A stretch of DNA of 64,000 nt from Trichostrongylus colubriformis (taxonomy: Eukaryota; Nematoda; Chromadorea; Rhabditida; Trichostrongylidae): positions 13,923,475-13,987,474 of the forward strand of contig OZ022261.1 in assembly GCA_963978905.1 (NCBI GenBank), read 5' to 3'. The position numbers were made by a program, and so were the translations under genes. The notes beneath the pieces are model-generated. The model saw nothing but the letters and a program-made list of their open reading frames with translations. It ran no database searches and was not told where the DNA came from. The stretch's first letter is position 1. Every line of letters begins with the position of its first letter. Shown here one piece after another: positions 24,859-36,917 of the stretch.

Positions 24859-27061
24859 GAATAGATCAGGGTGAGTCAACCAATTCTGCTCCACTACCAG
24901 AGTTCCCACCAAGGCGGTAAGGATAGTGTTCCGGTGGCAGCAGTGAGTGGTATAGTACAAGTAAACCAGAGCGGCTCTGAAGTAGAGTCTCTCGATAGGA
25001 TTTACTTTGTACCATTTCAGGCTTGAGAAAGGCTATAGGCGCCGAAAGCCTGCCTATAAGGCTCAAAAGTTCTTTTGCAACGATTTCTGCAACCGATTTT
25101 GTATAGGCCTTTTGAATCTTTTGGAATAATTTTGCAAGTCTCACATTCTTCAGTACACATTAAATTGAATAATAGTTTCGGGTTTGAACCAGTTAGTCAG
25201 TTTTATCACACATTTCCTTGACACTTTGGACACTCAGCCTGAGAAATTTCCTTGATCACCGCCTAACTCAACAAGTACGACCCTCTCCCCTCCCTCCCAG
25301 CGCACCAAATACGACCCTTCCCTGTAAAGGATTCACCGACGCAGACTTGACCCTGCTGGAAAGCAGTACTAGAAAAGTGTGATTCTTGGCATTTTCCGGA
25401 CGAACATTTTCAGTAAACCCCTTATAATGCGTATGTCCCCAGAATTCCACACGGTCACCTTTGAAATGGACGCAATGACTAAGACCGCGGGAGAAAGCAT
25501 CTGCCTTGTGACAGGTGATCGTCGCGCAAATCATTCCATGCTTTCATAAGAGGAATCTTAAAAGAAGAGATTGAATTTCGAGGAGTACTTCCAGCCTTGT
25601 GCTCAGGCTTTGGCCTCAAGGTCTGCAAATGAAATAGTTAAGCATGTAAGATCTGGGCAAGTAGAAAGGAACTGCTGCGGACGATGAGGCGGAGTTCCGA
25701 TATTCTTCAATTTCGACGATATCCGAGACAAAACCAATCAACAGAATTAACTCAACGGCGCCATTAAGGTGCACGTACATCTCTAGATAATACTTCATCT
25801 CGGACCAGTTCAAAGGCTTCTAGCAGGGAGCAGCCTCGGCACACACTACAAGGAGTGATTGCGCCAACAATGCTCTCAAAACAGCCTCCACGGCTTTACC
25901 AAGTCGCAGCAATGACTGCCAACCAAAATGAAACTTAACCCGCTGTCCTTCTGAAGTACCTTGAAGGGCAAAGCTTATAATACTCCTACAATCTATTCAA
26001 TTCTCCGAGGTCTACTTTGAAAGTTCAGGACGATCGGTGCGGCGAACTGCAGAAGGCTTCCCTAAACGTCCTTGTCTGCTTATGCGGTCCAGGAGGGATT
26101 TTATCAAGCTTTAAGGCCAACTTTTCTGACTTTTGTTGATCATTTCTATTTCAAATTTATATTGGTGGCTCCTTTCTTGCTGGTATGATGAGACTTTATC
26201 AAGCGGTCGATGCTTTTGCCGTACCTTATCTCCAAACTGTGTGAAGCTATTTGACCTCATATTCGAAGGTAAGATGGCAAAGTTCGTTGTGGATATTATT
26301 TTTAATTTCGGAACTGCTGTCCTTGACGACATTAATTAGCAACCTACAATTTTAGAGTGGAGACTCTTGGGAGAACCACGTAAAACAGCAGACATTTATA
26401 TGAAAAGGACGCTAGATCTATATCCAGGCTCTTAGTCACAGATGTGGTAGGGTACATGGAATCTTTACAGCTACAGTGCTGGAACGCCTGCTCCCTAGTT
26501 AAAAAGGGCTCCTCAGATCGGCACGTTTCGGTGCGCATGGAGATATCCTGTTTCCTTCCCCATCGCGACAAAAAAAGCAGTTTTTGAAGGAGCTTTTTGG
26601 AGCCGTACGGTAATGCAAGAGGGACTTTAGAATAGGTGAAAAAGGAAGGGGAACCTCGAAAGGGGAACCTTCTGATCCTGCTCTGCGACTGATAGAGGGC
26701 GTATAGACCTTCACTGGAACTCCATCGTGGTGTCACTGAGTGTCCGTCAAATCACATTATTAGACGACGAAGATGCCCTACTCTGAAAATTTATCATGGT
26801 TATTACCCTAAAGTCTGATAGACAAGTGCGCCCGCACGCGGTGTCGCGCGCGGCAGCGGCGAACGCTGGCGCAGTCTTCAAAGAACACAGGATCGCGATG
26901 CACCCTTCATTATTAAAAATGACAGAATTGTAGAAACTGTTTATTCAACTTACTTTCTAATATCTAAAAATAGCACGTACCAAAATCTTCGTTTAACCCG
27001 TGTAACAATGATCACTCATCTTAGATTTTCTACGCAATCTCCATTTCATCGTCACAAACAC
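24859..27061. other. Intergenic; no confident gene
   Basis: A minus-strand open frame at 25616-25813 and one at 26344-26736 have no recognisable domains. Decayed retroelement sequence is possible but unproven. Confidence 0.35.
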
Positions 27062-27271
27062 TCATAACATTAAATTTTCACTCATCTCATCTAACAATGA
27101 CTCTTGGTTCAAGGCCCTCAAGAAGCTATTGACAATCGCCTCCTCAGAAATTGAATAGAAACTGTCGCAAACTAGAGCAGCTACCTCTCCGTAGCTCATA
27201 ATTTCCCTGATTTTTCTAATGGGTCGGCGTACGCAAGGTGCGTTAAAAGTTGCTCTACGTGGATTTCTCAA
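27062..27271 (-). pseudogene. Possible pogo/Tigger-type transposase C-terminal remnant
   Basis: A 69-residue open frame ends IREIMSYGEVAALVCDSFYS then ISEEAIVNSFLRALNQES. This resembles the W..V...TI.NCF.KAG segment at the end of pogo-type DDE transposases, but the conserved Trp and Cys are missing. No termini found. A tentative call. Confidence 0.3.
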
Positions 27272-27793
27272 TGAAATTTCATGGAAACAATTTTATTGTT
27301 CCTCCCGTATACTGCTGATCATAAGTTGTTCAGGCATTTCAGAGGGCTCGATGACTGGAAGGAGGGCTTACATCAGGTGCAAAAACTTGACGCGGCAAGC
27401 AGAAGCGCGTTTAGCAGGGGAAAATAAGGTGAAAGACGCATTTCTGCTAGGTTTTGTGCGCCACTACCATAACAGAAATAAGGAAATGTTTTTTAGGCGG
27501 ATACTTCTTGATTTACTCAATACTGTACAATCCAGCTCTCTATTACCTGTGGCTTATCAAAGAAGACGGAAAAGTTCGTGACGGGTCCTATAAAGAAGTT
27601 CCCATCAGTGCTCTCTACTGTTCTATTGAAAGCCCATTAGAGAAAGTATTGCATGCACTAAAAATGTCATTCTTCTAAACATCACGCATCAAAGTCTATA
27701 TGAAACTTTGCCACTGTGATAGTCCTGAGATAGTTTATGCTTGTATTATTTCAGTAGTACAAAAGCCACGCTGGAGATTTTCCGAAATTTTTT
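27272..27793. other. No recognisable gene
   Basis: Overlapping plus-strand open frames at 27219-27678 have no recognisable domain. Confidence 0.4.
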
Positions 27794-27908
27794 CATGCTC
27801 TGCGGTCGATGAAGACAGCAGGGCGTGGCTACAGAAGCAGGCGTACTGACACGGGCGGCGACGCAGAGACGTTTCAGCCACGCCCTGCTGCCGGCACCGC
27901 AGAGTATG
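27794..27908. mobile_element. Short GC-rich foldback, GGGCGTGGC class
   Basis: The left arm CATGCTCTGCGGT..CAGCAGGGCGTGGCT matches the reverse complement of AGCCACGCCCTGCTGCCGGC..ACCGCAGAGTATG. The core GGGCGTGGC recurs in the foldbacks at 10475, 30150 and 63401. Confidence 0.7.
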
Positions 27909-28094
27909 AAGGCAGTCTTAGCGGGCAACTTCAGCGGAGCGTAGTTCAATGCAGTCACTGTCCTAGCGGCTCATTTTTGATTTTGTACGACCACCTGCTG
28001 AGCATTAATCATCCACGCTTTTACTAGACTATCAGACTTTGCATATGTGCTAATCCATTACAAGTATAATGAATTAGCACATATGCCCGGAAAG

Positions 28095-28205
28095 CATGGA
28101 GTGCGGGCTCGAGTTCCGTACGAGACCAAAGCTTTTGCCCATAACTCAGCACATCTGTAACAACTTTCGCATCGCGGGCTGCGGCGAAAATCAGCAGTTA
28201 TAAAA
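28095..28205. repeat. Dispersed repeat with box-B-like core, copy B
   Basis: AAGCATGGAGTGCGGGCTCG..GCTGCGGCGAAAATCAGCAG matches 17165-17280. Flanking 27909-28094 and 28206-28720 show no gene; 28560-28620 is the GATTCTGAATGGAACTAG repeat. Confidence 0.45.
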
Positions 28206-28719
28206 AATTAAAGACATGAAATCAAAGATCATGAGACTATTCAAATATTTAACGTAAGCTTCTCCATTAGATCGCGCAGCTTTATAAATCACTACTTGCT
28301 AAGACCATACCAGTGATTCGCTATACCGCATTGAGCAACTTACGGACAAGAACTTCAGGGAAGGGCGGAAGTTATATGCAGAGACTACTGGCGCTGCGCC
28401 TTCGCGAGATGAGATTCCAGACGAAATGTACCCCAAGCCCACCTAGCCTTCCATCCTTTCAGTCTGAATAGGGACCACACTCGTTTGCAGGGATAAAAGA
28501 CATTAAGCTGCACTTCAGGTCCCATAAAGTCATTCTGTAAGCGGCATCGCATTCAGCTGCAACCACGATTCTGAATGGAACTAGAATGCATTACACATCC
28601 TGTAGAAGGAATTGTTCACCGAGTGATATCTTCCAGTTGTAGGGAGTTGTTGAATTTATACCGAGTAAAACGCATCTGCTCCCAAATAAGGCATCTTTCT
28701 AGGTAGCCTATATGCCTAC

Positions 28720-28905
28720 CCCTGCGTTTTTGTCCTTGGACACGGCTGATACCAAATACATGCTCTATTACGTAGTGATGAATGACCAAAATCGTATGAA
28801 CGGGAATCGAACCCATGTCCTGTGTATATGGTAACAGGATAGGGTAATGGTACTCAACGTCAAGGGCGCCAATAGAGGAATGAAAACACTGAATGAGTAC
28901 CCCGA
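28720..28905 (-). repeat. tRNA-like (SINE-like) sequence
   Basis: The minus strand reads GGGTTCGATTCCCG, an intact box B, preceded by CCTGT...ACAGG that could form an anticodon stem. Box A is weak and there is no clean acceptor stem, so this is a tRNA-derived repeat rather than a tRNA gene. The minus-strand open frame across it is not credible as a protein. Confidence 0.4.
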
Positions 28906-29539
28906 AGTCCTTCCCGAGCAAAGGAGCTCTATCATAGGGTGCGACGGGATACTCGATTCGGGTCATCTAGCCACGCAGTTGCGTCGTCGCACGCAGGTAC
29001 CTTGGTGGTCCTGTTGCGAATTGGCAATGGCCAACGTTACCAATTTCGAGTGTCCTGCCACACACTCACTATATCTCATACTAACTATGCCGGAGCTAGC
29101 TAGTTATCGAGTGAGGACTCGGGATGAAATGTGCAATACATCGTGGAGATTCGCTAACGTTAGAAGCGAGTAAAAATCGAATGAGATGTCCGAGCTAAAT
29201 TCGTGCTGGAACCTCTTATACCATAATAACTATGAAGTCATCAGTCTGCTTTGTTCCTTTAAAACGTAAAATTAACTGTTTATGCACTGATGGTTCAAAA
29301 CGTTTTGTTTCTCCAAACGTGTCTCTTTTTACGTTTCTAGTGTACACCTTCAGAAGAAGGTGAAGCGAAGGCAAGCTGCTTCGTTATGGCGCTCATGTTT
29401 ATTACTACATTAGTTTGGATTCGGATTAGTTCCATCTGAGCTATCAACCATTCCAGCTTGACTGCTACAAAATCCGCTGAGAGGGTATATGTATGTACAT
29501 ACGTGGACGTTCACATTTTATAGCTATAAGAAGTGTACT
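28906..29539. other. No recognisable gene
   Basis: A plus-strand open frame 28847-29173 has no domain. Confidence 0.35.
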
Positions 29540-29905
29540 ACAGGTTGTCTAAAAGTATAAAATCCCATGTTTTCACTTGTCATGTACAAGATAATAATCA
29601 GATAAACAAAGGAATTCTAATGAAAAATAAAAGACAAGTATAATCACGTATAATCACTACATCACACTTGGTGCTCCAAGTCTGATCCTTCCCTTTGATC
29701 ACGCTTTCAGAAGCTCGAAAAGAGTCAACTTCCGCTCCAGATACTCCACGTCGACATTGTTCCACGCCTTGTGAGAGATCAACTTCAGGGCATCCAAAGT
29801 GGTAGTGTTCTGCAACCTTGTTCTACAAAAGTCCCCACACAGAGAAGCTCATCGAGGGGATATCTGATCAGCAGGAGGCCTCAAATCATTGCTCCAGTGC
29901 ATAGG
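29540..29905 (-). mobile_element. Tc1-type transposase 3' fragment
   Basis: The minus strand encodes LDALKLISHKAWNNVDVEYL followed by ERKLTLFELLKA, the usual C-terminal end of Tc1-type transposases, after fragments suggesting the LNP..Y..WG block. It ends near TACAGGTTGTCTAAAAGTAT, a likely terminal repeat at 29546. The other end was not found, and stops and frameshifts are present. Confidence 0.6.
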
Positions 29906-30149
29906 AAAGATCGTGAGAAATCAAGTGAAATCTACCCTCTTTGCTGACTATCATCTCTTCGTGTCGTGCCTCACCTTTATTTTTAGCTTGTTGTGGTTCT
30001 GTTATTATGTGAATTCAGATAAGTGCCCCCTTATTTAAATAGAGCCCACCTTTGTGTTTGCTATTAGTTGAACAGTCAAGTTACGCTGCTATTTTTCAAT
30101 TCTGATGGTTAGTTATGGTATGTAAGAGTTTTGTTATCAGCGACTGAAA
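29906..30149. other. No recognisable feature
   Basis: AT-rich, no open frame or element seen. Confidence 0.4.
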
Positions 30150-30327
30150 TAAGCCGCGGTCATACTCACCGCCGGTAGGGCGTGGCTGCGTTCACAGGGA
30201 GCGAGGGTGAGTGGCACGGGGGAGGTGCAGAAATGACGCACGCAACGAGGCAGGGTGGCATAGGCGGAGACGCAGAGTTACGCGGCACCGCCCTGCCGCC
30301 GGCACCGCAAGGTACGACCGCGGCCTA
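30150..30327. mobile_element. GC-rich foldback MITE, GGGCGTGGC class
   Basis: Ends AAGCCGCGGTC / GACCGCGGCCTAATT with inner arms GCCGGTAGGGCGTGGC and a CGCCCTGCCGCCGGC counterpart. The terminal AGGCCGC resembles the ends of the perfect hairpin at 60170. Confidence 0.65.
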
Positions 30328-30643
30328 ATTATTTCATTAGTGTGAGTCCTAGAAAACTGGCAAGCCTGTATGTGATGATAGAAAACTAATACCACAAGAT
30401 AGTTAGTAACCAATCACATTGATCTCTTGTATAAATCTCATAAAATTGGATTCAGTAATGCATTGACGGACCTCAGCAACATTATGGGTGGACTGAAGAG
30501 CTGCCTATGGTGGATTGTGCGATGATTGACTAGGGTTACAGTACAAGATGTGCATACTAATATGGGCTAAATACCCACACTGTATCTCCACCCATGTCTC
30601 ATAGCTTGGACAAATGCGCATTGAGGTTCCTCTGGGATTCTAA

Positions 30644-31465
30644 CCAGGGAAGGGTTTCAAGTACCCATGGAACATTGCATTGGCACTCGGATAGATCGAC
30701 AGTGTTCCGAATACTGCTATAATTGTGAAAACCAAAGTTGTAAACTGCCATTCTGAAGCGGGTTATGCGAGGGCTCAGGGTTTGCTTGTGATAACTCATT
30801 GGCCGGGCAGTTTGCCTCACCACGGTCAGCCATGGACCAGTAACGGTCACTGCGGCTCAGTGGTAGTGTTCCCGATCTGCCAATTGGGGCTCGTGGGTTT
30901 GCTCCTCCACGCGAGTGCGGTTTCTTTTGAATTTTGGGGTGTGGATACTTATGACAAAAAGGCGCTTTGCGGCGTCGCACTCGTGGCGCCATCAGTGCGA
31001 GTCGTTTGACCGCTCAAGAGGCAATGGGCTGGTACAGTGAAGATCTTCAAAGATTTTCAAATCTTCAAAGAAGCAGTTTGGAAGCTCCGGAAGTTCACCT
31101 ATGTTGTTGTTGCTGCTGTTTCAACAGATAAGGCTGCAAACGACTCGCACTCGCCGCGGGCGGCTACGTGACTTTTTGTCAGAAGTGTACACACCTGAAT
31201 TTAGCGTTTGATCGTCAGTAAGTGCCTCTCTTTCGCTTTGGGACGAGTCTTTGTACTGACTCCCATTCGCACCCATCATTCACACTGCCACTTTATTTAT
31301 ATATAGTTACTACCAATAATCGTCACACGATTTATATTTTTTAATAATTCAAATTGTGATACCAAACATAAGGAGACGAATTAAAAACGAAGCTTTACAA
31401 TCAGCATTCGAATCTCTGTCGATCCACCTGGGTCTCAACTCAATGGAAAGTAAACCCTTCCCTGG
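30644..31465. mobile_element. Foldback MITE (C(T/A/C)AGGGAAGG family) with tRNA-like module
   Basis: It starts CCAGGGAAGGGTTTC, ends GTAAACCCTTCCCTGG, flanked by TAA and TTA. The module has box A-like CGGCTCAGTGG (30853) and box B-like GGTTTGCTCCT (30896), 43 nt apart. A second inverted repeat (about 30950-31180; TGACAAAAAGGCGC..GTCGCAC / GTGACTTTTTGTCA) is nested inside. Confidence 0.75.
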
Positions 31466-32044
31466 TTAAGGGATTCGAATACAAAGCCATAAGGCTGTGC
31501 GAGCGAAAATTTTAGTGTTCCAGAAGGGAGTTCATGTCAACTGTAAAGGAGCTGCAAAGGCCCAAGTAGACGGTATGTAATTCCCGTGTGCAAGCTCCTA
31601 GCACAAGAGAAAGCGTCTGAATGCTTCATTTGACTGCGTATTACTGTCACGTGTCACGGATCCGTGGAGGTCTAGCAAATACTTAGAGACGCAGAGCGCC
31701 TTGTAAAACAAGTTCGCAGCAAACATCAGCGGTGATAACGAGGTCCCATCTCTTTGGTGTTTGGCCATTCCATTTCACTTTTTCCTCTGGTCGTAGTACT
31801 GAGCAACTCTACTTTCACTTTCAACATTATAGTAAAAGGCTTATCATCATTTCTAATGTCCTTAATGATTTGCCAAATCGCCACACCGAACCAGGACACA
31901 TCATAAAGCGGTTACTGGTGGATTGGCCATGAGGTAGATCGATACTCTGACCTTTTGCTATGTGTTCTGATAGATTTGGAGTAAAAAATTCAGTCCCTTC
32001 TGTACAATACTTAGCCTGAGCGTACTGGTTCGACTGGTGATATA
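31466..32044. other. No recognisable gene
   Basis: Only short open frames. Confidence 0.4.
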
Positions 32045-32785
32045 CAGGGGGTGCCAAAAAAAGAAGTAAGTTTGCCCACGGCTCCTGTCTGCCAATTATA
32101 CAAAACATAGGGAAATGAAAGAGATAAAAGTGTTGGTGCAAAATATTCCCGAAATGTTCCTCTAAAAGCAGGAACAAGGTGAGACTCACTACTTTCACTT
32201 TCATAAAAATATTGAGCTTTCATTCGGCGCAGTCGGGCTTCGGAGTACTTACAGTATCAAGGTCCGCTTAAAACAGTGAAGCCATGCTCCGTGGTAGGTC
32301 ATTTGTGGGAAGCTTCCTGAGGATTGGCTCTTTGATTCATGGAAGTCACAGAGCTCCTGCTGCTTGGACAAGGCTGCTGTGCTCCGAAGTGTCATTTTCA
32401 TGCCCAAATCCGCCTCCGGAGGGGTTTCAGTGGTGAGGGCATGTTTTGCCTCTTGGAAACGAAGGGCGCTGGGAACCCGGAAAAAACGGAATGTTAAAGA
32501 AGACCACCCAGTATGAATCCCCGTAGGTACCCAGATTGAACGGACCTCAGCAAGGTTGTGAACGAGGGCGATGAAATTTCGGATTGTGCCCTGTTGAGTG
32601 ACACATCTTGTTATTCTTTCCTCGCTCCCGTTCCTAGTCGTGCACAAGGCTGCCACGGAGTATAGTGATAGAGTGAGGTCTGCTCTTCAATCTGGGGATG
32701 AAAATACCTCAACAGAATTTGCTGTAGTTTGACTAAAGTGGGGTGAAAGTGGAGGAGACAAAATTACTTTTTTTGGCACCCGCTG
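32045..32785. mobile_element. Tc1/mariner-type TIR element, 741 bp
   Basis: Ends CAGGGGGTGCCAAAAAAAGA / (reverse) CAGCGGGTGCCAAAAAAAGT with TA on both sides (32043-32044, 32786-32787). A 135-residue minus-strand open frame inside does not resemble a transposase I can name. Confidence 0.75.
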
Positions 32786-35700
32786 TAGTAAGGTATTAGG
32801 GTCAAGCTAATCAGTCCCTACATCTCGCGTGCGCAGTCGTTCTCAACAAACAGTGAGATGGGTAAGCAGCGATAAGAAATGATTTCTATTGCAGAGCCAT
32901 GTGAATGAACCAATCACCTGGGATGCGCTACGCATTCAAACTCCGTTAAGAATTGCGGTTCTGCATCATATGAATCCCTAATTACGCTGTAATAGTTATG
33001 CCCTACTTGTTTGCATGTTTTTGTTTTGTTTTTTTGTTTTCGTCATGTATACTGATTTGGGATAAATGGCAGCTAATTGCTAGATGATTCTCAATTAGCT
33101 CGACAATGTAGATTCTATTAATCCACCCAAGGAATGGAAGGCTTGAACGACCTTGAAGAATTCGATCCAATGGCAGTTTTGCTACATATCTATGTTCCGC
33201 GGGTCGAATTCCCAAGGCCACCACAGCATGTTTGGAACTGAGACCGATATGGTAGGGTAACATGAGGGACTGAGTAGGATGTTTAGGTCGCAGATCATCA
33301 GGTGGTGAATTAATGGACGACAGATGAGAGAGAGACAAGGCTCCTGATAGCGGCGGCGGCATCACTCTCACTTACTGCTTGCTCGCATCGTCATCTGGCC
33401 GGGCGTCGTCCCATTTGCTGCTGACCCGTTTCGTCTCAAAGTCGTCCGTCGCCAGCCCTACCCTATCCACACCTCCTTCTGCCCCTACCAATACACCCCT
33501 GGTGCTACCAGACACCCTTTTTCCGTCTGCGGCTAGGGAGCGCTTGTGCACATTTGGTCACGTTCCGATCGATGACCGCAAGTTTCACACTTTTGCCCGA
33601 CAATTTATTCTGCACTCAGTCTCATTTGCATAGTTGTCATAGTGATTGTGTCCATGTTCACACGCTGCAGTGGTAATATTGCGATCTACTAGCCGTATCA
33701 TTCATTCTTAGCTATCACGTTTTCTGTTTGCTGTGTGCCGGTTCAAGCTGTTCCGATTTCCGGTATGTAATATATTTTCAAAAAGCTTTCCTCAAATCGT
33801 AATAGCCTACCGGACCTAGGGAAGTGACCCAAGTGAATATCATGTCTGCGGGTTCTTCCACTTGAACTGAAGAAACTGGCATCACTACGAGTGCATTCAA
33901 ACCTTTCTGAGTTTCTGATCAGAAAGTATGTCCTTCTTACTCAGTTTTGCTACTCTTGTGTTCACTTAGCCATTTGATACATTAAGTCAAAACAAAAGAA
34001 CTCATGTGCACTTCTTCACTCAACTAATGGATATACGTGGCTAATGTTGTCGCTAATTGAAACGCCGTCGAAAGTGAATGGCGTGGCTTTTAAACTCATG
34101 CTGAAAACTAATTCCAGTGAATGGTGTTCTTTGACTTTTTGCGTCTCTCAGTCGAAAGACACAATTATTGATCGAGAACATTTGACACCTACTTTAGATA
34201 CGACGCTGAAAAACCCGCTTCTTCCGAGGAGGACATTGAATTTCGTGGCGTCTGCTGTTTCCATTAGTACAGTGATTAGTTCAACAATATACTGATTTGA
34301 TGAAGTGCTTGTCCTTTACAATTACCACTGTTTACAAGACACTCGAAGTAGACCAGCTCCCATGAATTTAAAGGACAAAACTCGGGTCAATCAAATTGGG
34401 GGGAGACGCAAAATTTTCACCGACGTCGAAGCCTTTCCCTCCATAGGCTCAGGCTAAAGCAGGTGAGAGATGCTTTGACAGATGCTTTTTCGAAGGACAT
34501 GAATTTTAGCCCAAGCTTAGGGAGGGAAGGATTTTCAACTTCGGTGAGAAGTTGCGTCTACCCCTCCCCCGCTAGTTTAATCGTCCTAAGAATTCTTGAA
34601 ACTGCATAAGTATTCAAAATTATTTTTAACCCTTCAGTCAAAAATGACGTACGATGAAGTATTGTGTCAAAACTGCAAATAATCAACAAAATGGAGCAAA
34701 CAAGAACAAAACACGAATAGTTCAATTTACAACGATCAGTACTAAATCTTATAACAAGCCATTTTCTAACTATGGACATTCTGATACGCACTTGAATGTG
34801 TTTAGTGCATTTGCGGTTACTGCCTGTGTCTGCTCTTCCGACACTCCGTAAATTGGCATACTAACTAGATTTTTCGTGTTCGTGCTGTAACGGTGCACAT
34901 ATCCGTATCTACTTTCACTAGAAATTCGGATCATTTCTCGTTACTGTCCCTTATATGATAACTTCTACTGTCCCCAATACGATAACTTATGCGTTTTGTT
35001 GTTGGCGTTTTCTCGTCGACTTTGTCAACGATTTTGTGTACTTACATATACTGCTGACTTCGTGTTCAATATTGATGATAATTTAGTTTGGAATGGGGGT
35101 GGGGCACTCTTCTGTACTCGGCATCCGGCGCTACTTTTGCATATGTTTTTAGCGGAAGCCTTAATTTAGAAGGAGGTGCACTCCCCCTCAGTTAAAAGCT
35201 TAGATAAAAATAACGACTGTAGAACTGTTGCACAAATGTGCTACTAGGGTCACAGCGCTGAGGCTGACGTTTGGATTCTGCGATCTCGCAACTTCGTGAT
35301 TTTGTGGTATCGCGACACCGCTTGCGAAGAAACTCCAGTGGAGAATCTCAACGCCGCAGAATCGTGTGCGAAAGTGCAGGGGGCCTATGCTTTCAAGTTC
35401 AAATCAAGTTTTAAGATGCTTGACTTACTGAATTTCTGAATGGTACCCTCACCTGATTCCCTTCGTCGGCCCTGGTGTGCAGGTTAGATAGTGTGTAACG
35501 GTAGATTAGAACGCCACCATGACCTTTGCAGCAGTTTCGATCCATAAATTTACTGCTAGGGTAGCTGTACTACAAGAAATTTTAGGTGAGAAATCGACTC
35601 GCCTGCAGACTGCACCCGTTGGAGTCGAATTATATGGACCCTTCCTACGCGTTCTGAATTCCTCAATTTGTTTTGTCAACTAAGCCATTTGTCTCCCTGT

Positions 35701-36240
35701 TATTTTAAAGCTCCCTTCCACAGTCGCACTCGACATTCTACAGTGCCTTCAATTATCCCGGTGTGAATCGTTATGTCCAGTTTTCCCTTTGCGGCGTCGC
35801 AGTCGCGGCGTCAACAGCGCGACTTGCCGCACGGAACCAACCCATTCCAGGATGCAGCGGGATTGTACTGTAGAAGTCCTTTAAAAGGAATTATACTCAA
35901 ATATTTATATAGAATAGGATGTGGTGCTACAATGAAAGGGGCATCTTATAAAAGTTGCACTATTAAACATCTCTCAGAGGGTCAATATGCACACTGAAGC
36001 GTATATTTTTGATTAAGCCCGAATGGATGAAAGAACAGTCCCTCCCCCATCCAGGCTTTGGTGAAACTAGCGTCTGAGGCGCCTAATAATTCATTCAGGC
36101 GTAAAACTTTAAAGAGAGTGTACGCAACTGCACGCGAAGAAAATAACTCGTACTCGCGGTGCCGCTCGCTGCCTGCGGCTGTGCGAAAATTCGACATAGC
36201 GATATACACCCTTTTATCGCAGTCTTCGAGCCATCGTAAG
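32786..36240. other. Intergenic; no confident gene
   Basis: 32905-32965 is a reverse copy of the repeat at 21790 and 28560. Open frames at 33003-33371 (-), 33379-33633 (+) and 34044-34295 (+) lack recognisable domains. 35780-35830 shares GCGGCGTCGCA with the nested repeat at 30960. Confidence 0.35.
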
Positions 36241-36460
36241 GCTGAGGTTATACCTTGCAACTCGTGCGGATCGTCCGCAAAATCGCAGAATGCGACGCAT
36301 GTGCACGCGAGCCGATTAGCAGTGCGTCGCAGCAACTTCGTTACGCTACAGTATTTGCGCGTGCACTACACGAAACTACTGCGACCCACTGCTAATTAGC
36401 TCGCGTGCGCATCGCCCAGGTCGGGCGGATCGCACGAGTCGCAAGGTATAACCTCAGCCT
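36241..36460. mobile_element. Foldback element upstream of ceramide synthase
   Basis: 36241-36331 (GAGGTTATACC..ACGCGAGCCGATTAGCAGTG) is inverted at 36379-36460 (CACTGCTAATTAGCTCGCGT..GGTATAACCTC). Confidence 0.75.
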
Positions 36461-36785
36461 CAGGTCGGGACGCGTGCTGAAAAGCACTATTGTGTGTCGT
36501 GTATACATGCACAGTTTACACGTGACAATTCGGCACGACACTCTTCTGCTAAAAGCGTTTACAAGGATACTACCACTTTTTGAACGGAATTTTTACACTT
36601 AGTATAGAGGACGTCGACTTTCAGCCGGAGCTTTGTTCAAGAAAGGGGCTGCAAGATGGGTGAATCGCTTCTCACGTAGGAAGTCCCGTCTCTAACTTGG
36701 TAATTGCTTCAACCATTCCGTAGCTCATGACTCAGGCAGAAACTCACATACCTTTGAAAAAAAAAACTTCTTTGGTACGACTTGC

Positions 36786-36796
36786 TATATAAATGA
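36786..36796 (+). promoter_or_regulatory. TATA-like motif upstream of ceramide synthase
   Basis: CTATATAAATG lies about 130 bp before the predicted start codon. No other promoter element is evident. Confidence 0.35.
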
Positions 36797-36917
36797 AGCC
36801 GTTGGTGCTTTTCGTGTGCTCTCAGTTAATGCAATGAAATACAATACGCGATATCGTGCACAATACGCATTGACCCTTTTGCTTCGCACTAACTCAAATC
36901 ATCTTTTACAGGTAGTT

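Noticed and set aside
28616..28966. 116-codon minus-strand open frame
   Set aside because: Overlies a tRNA-like repeat with an intact box B; more likely repeat DNA than protein.
33003..33371. 122-codon minus-strand open frame
   Set aside because: No domain; low-complexity ends; sits in repeat-rich intergenic DNA.
36816..36917. Upstream extension of ceramide synthase (alternative Met at 36834)
   Set aside because: The frame is open, but TTTTACAG just before ATG 36918 looks like a spliced-leader acceptor and the extension has no family similarity.
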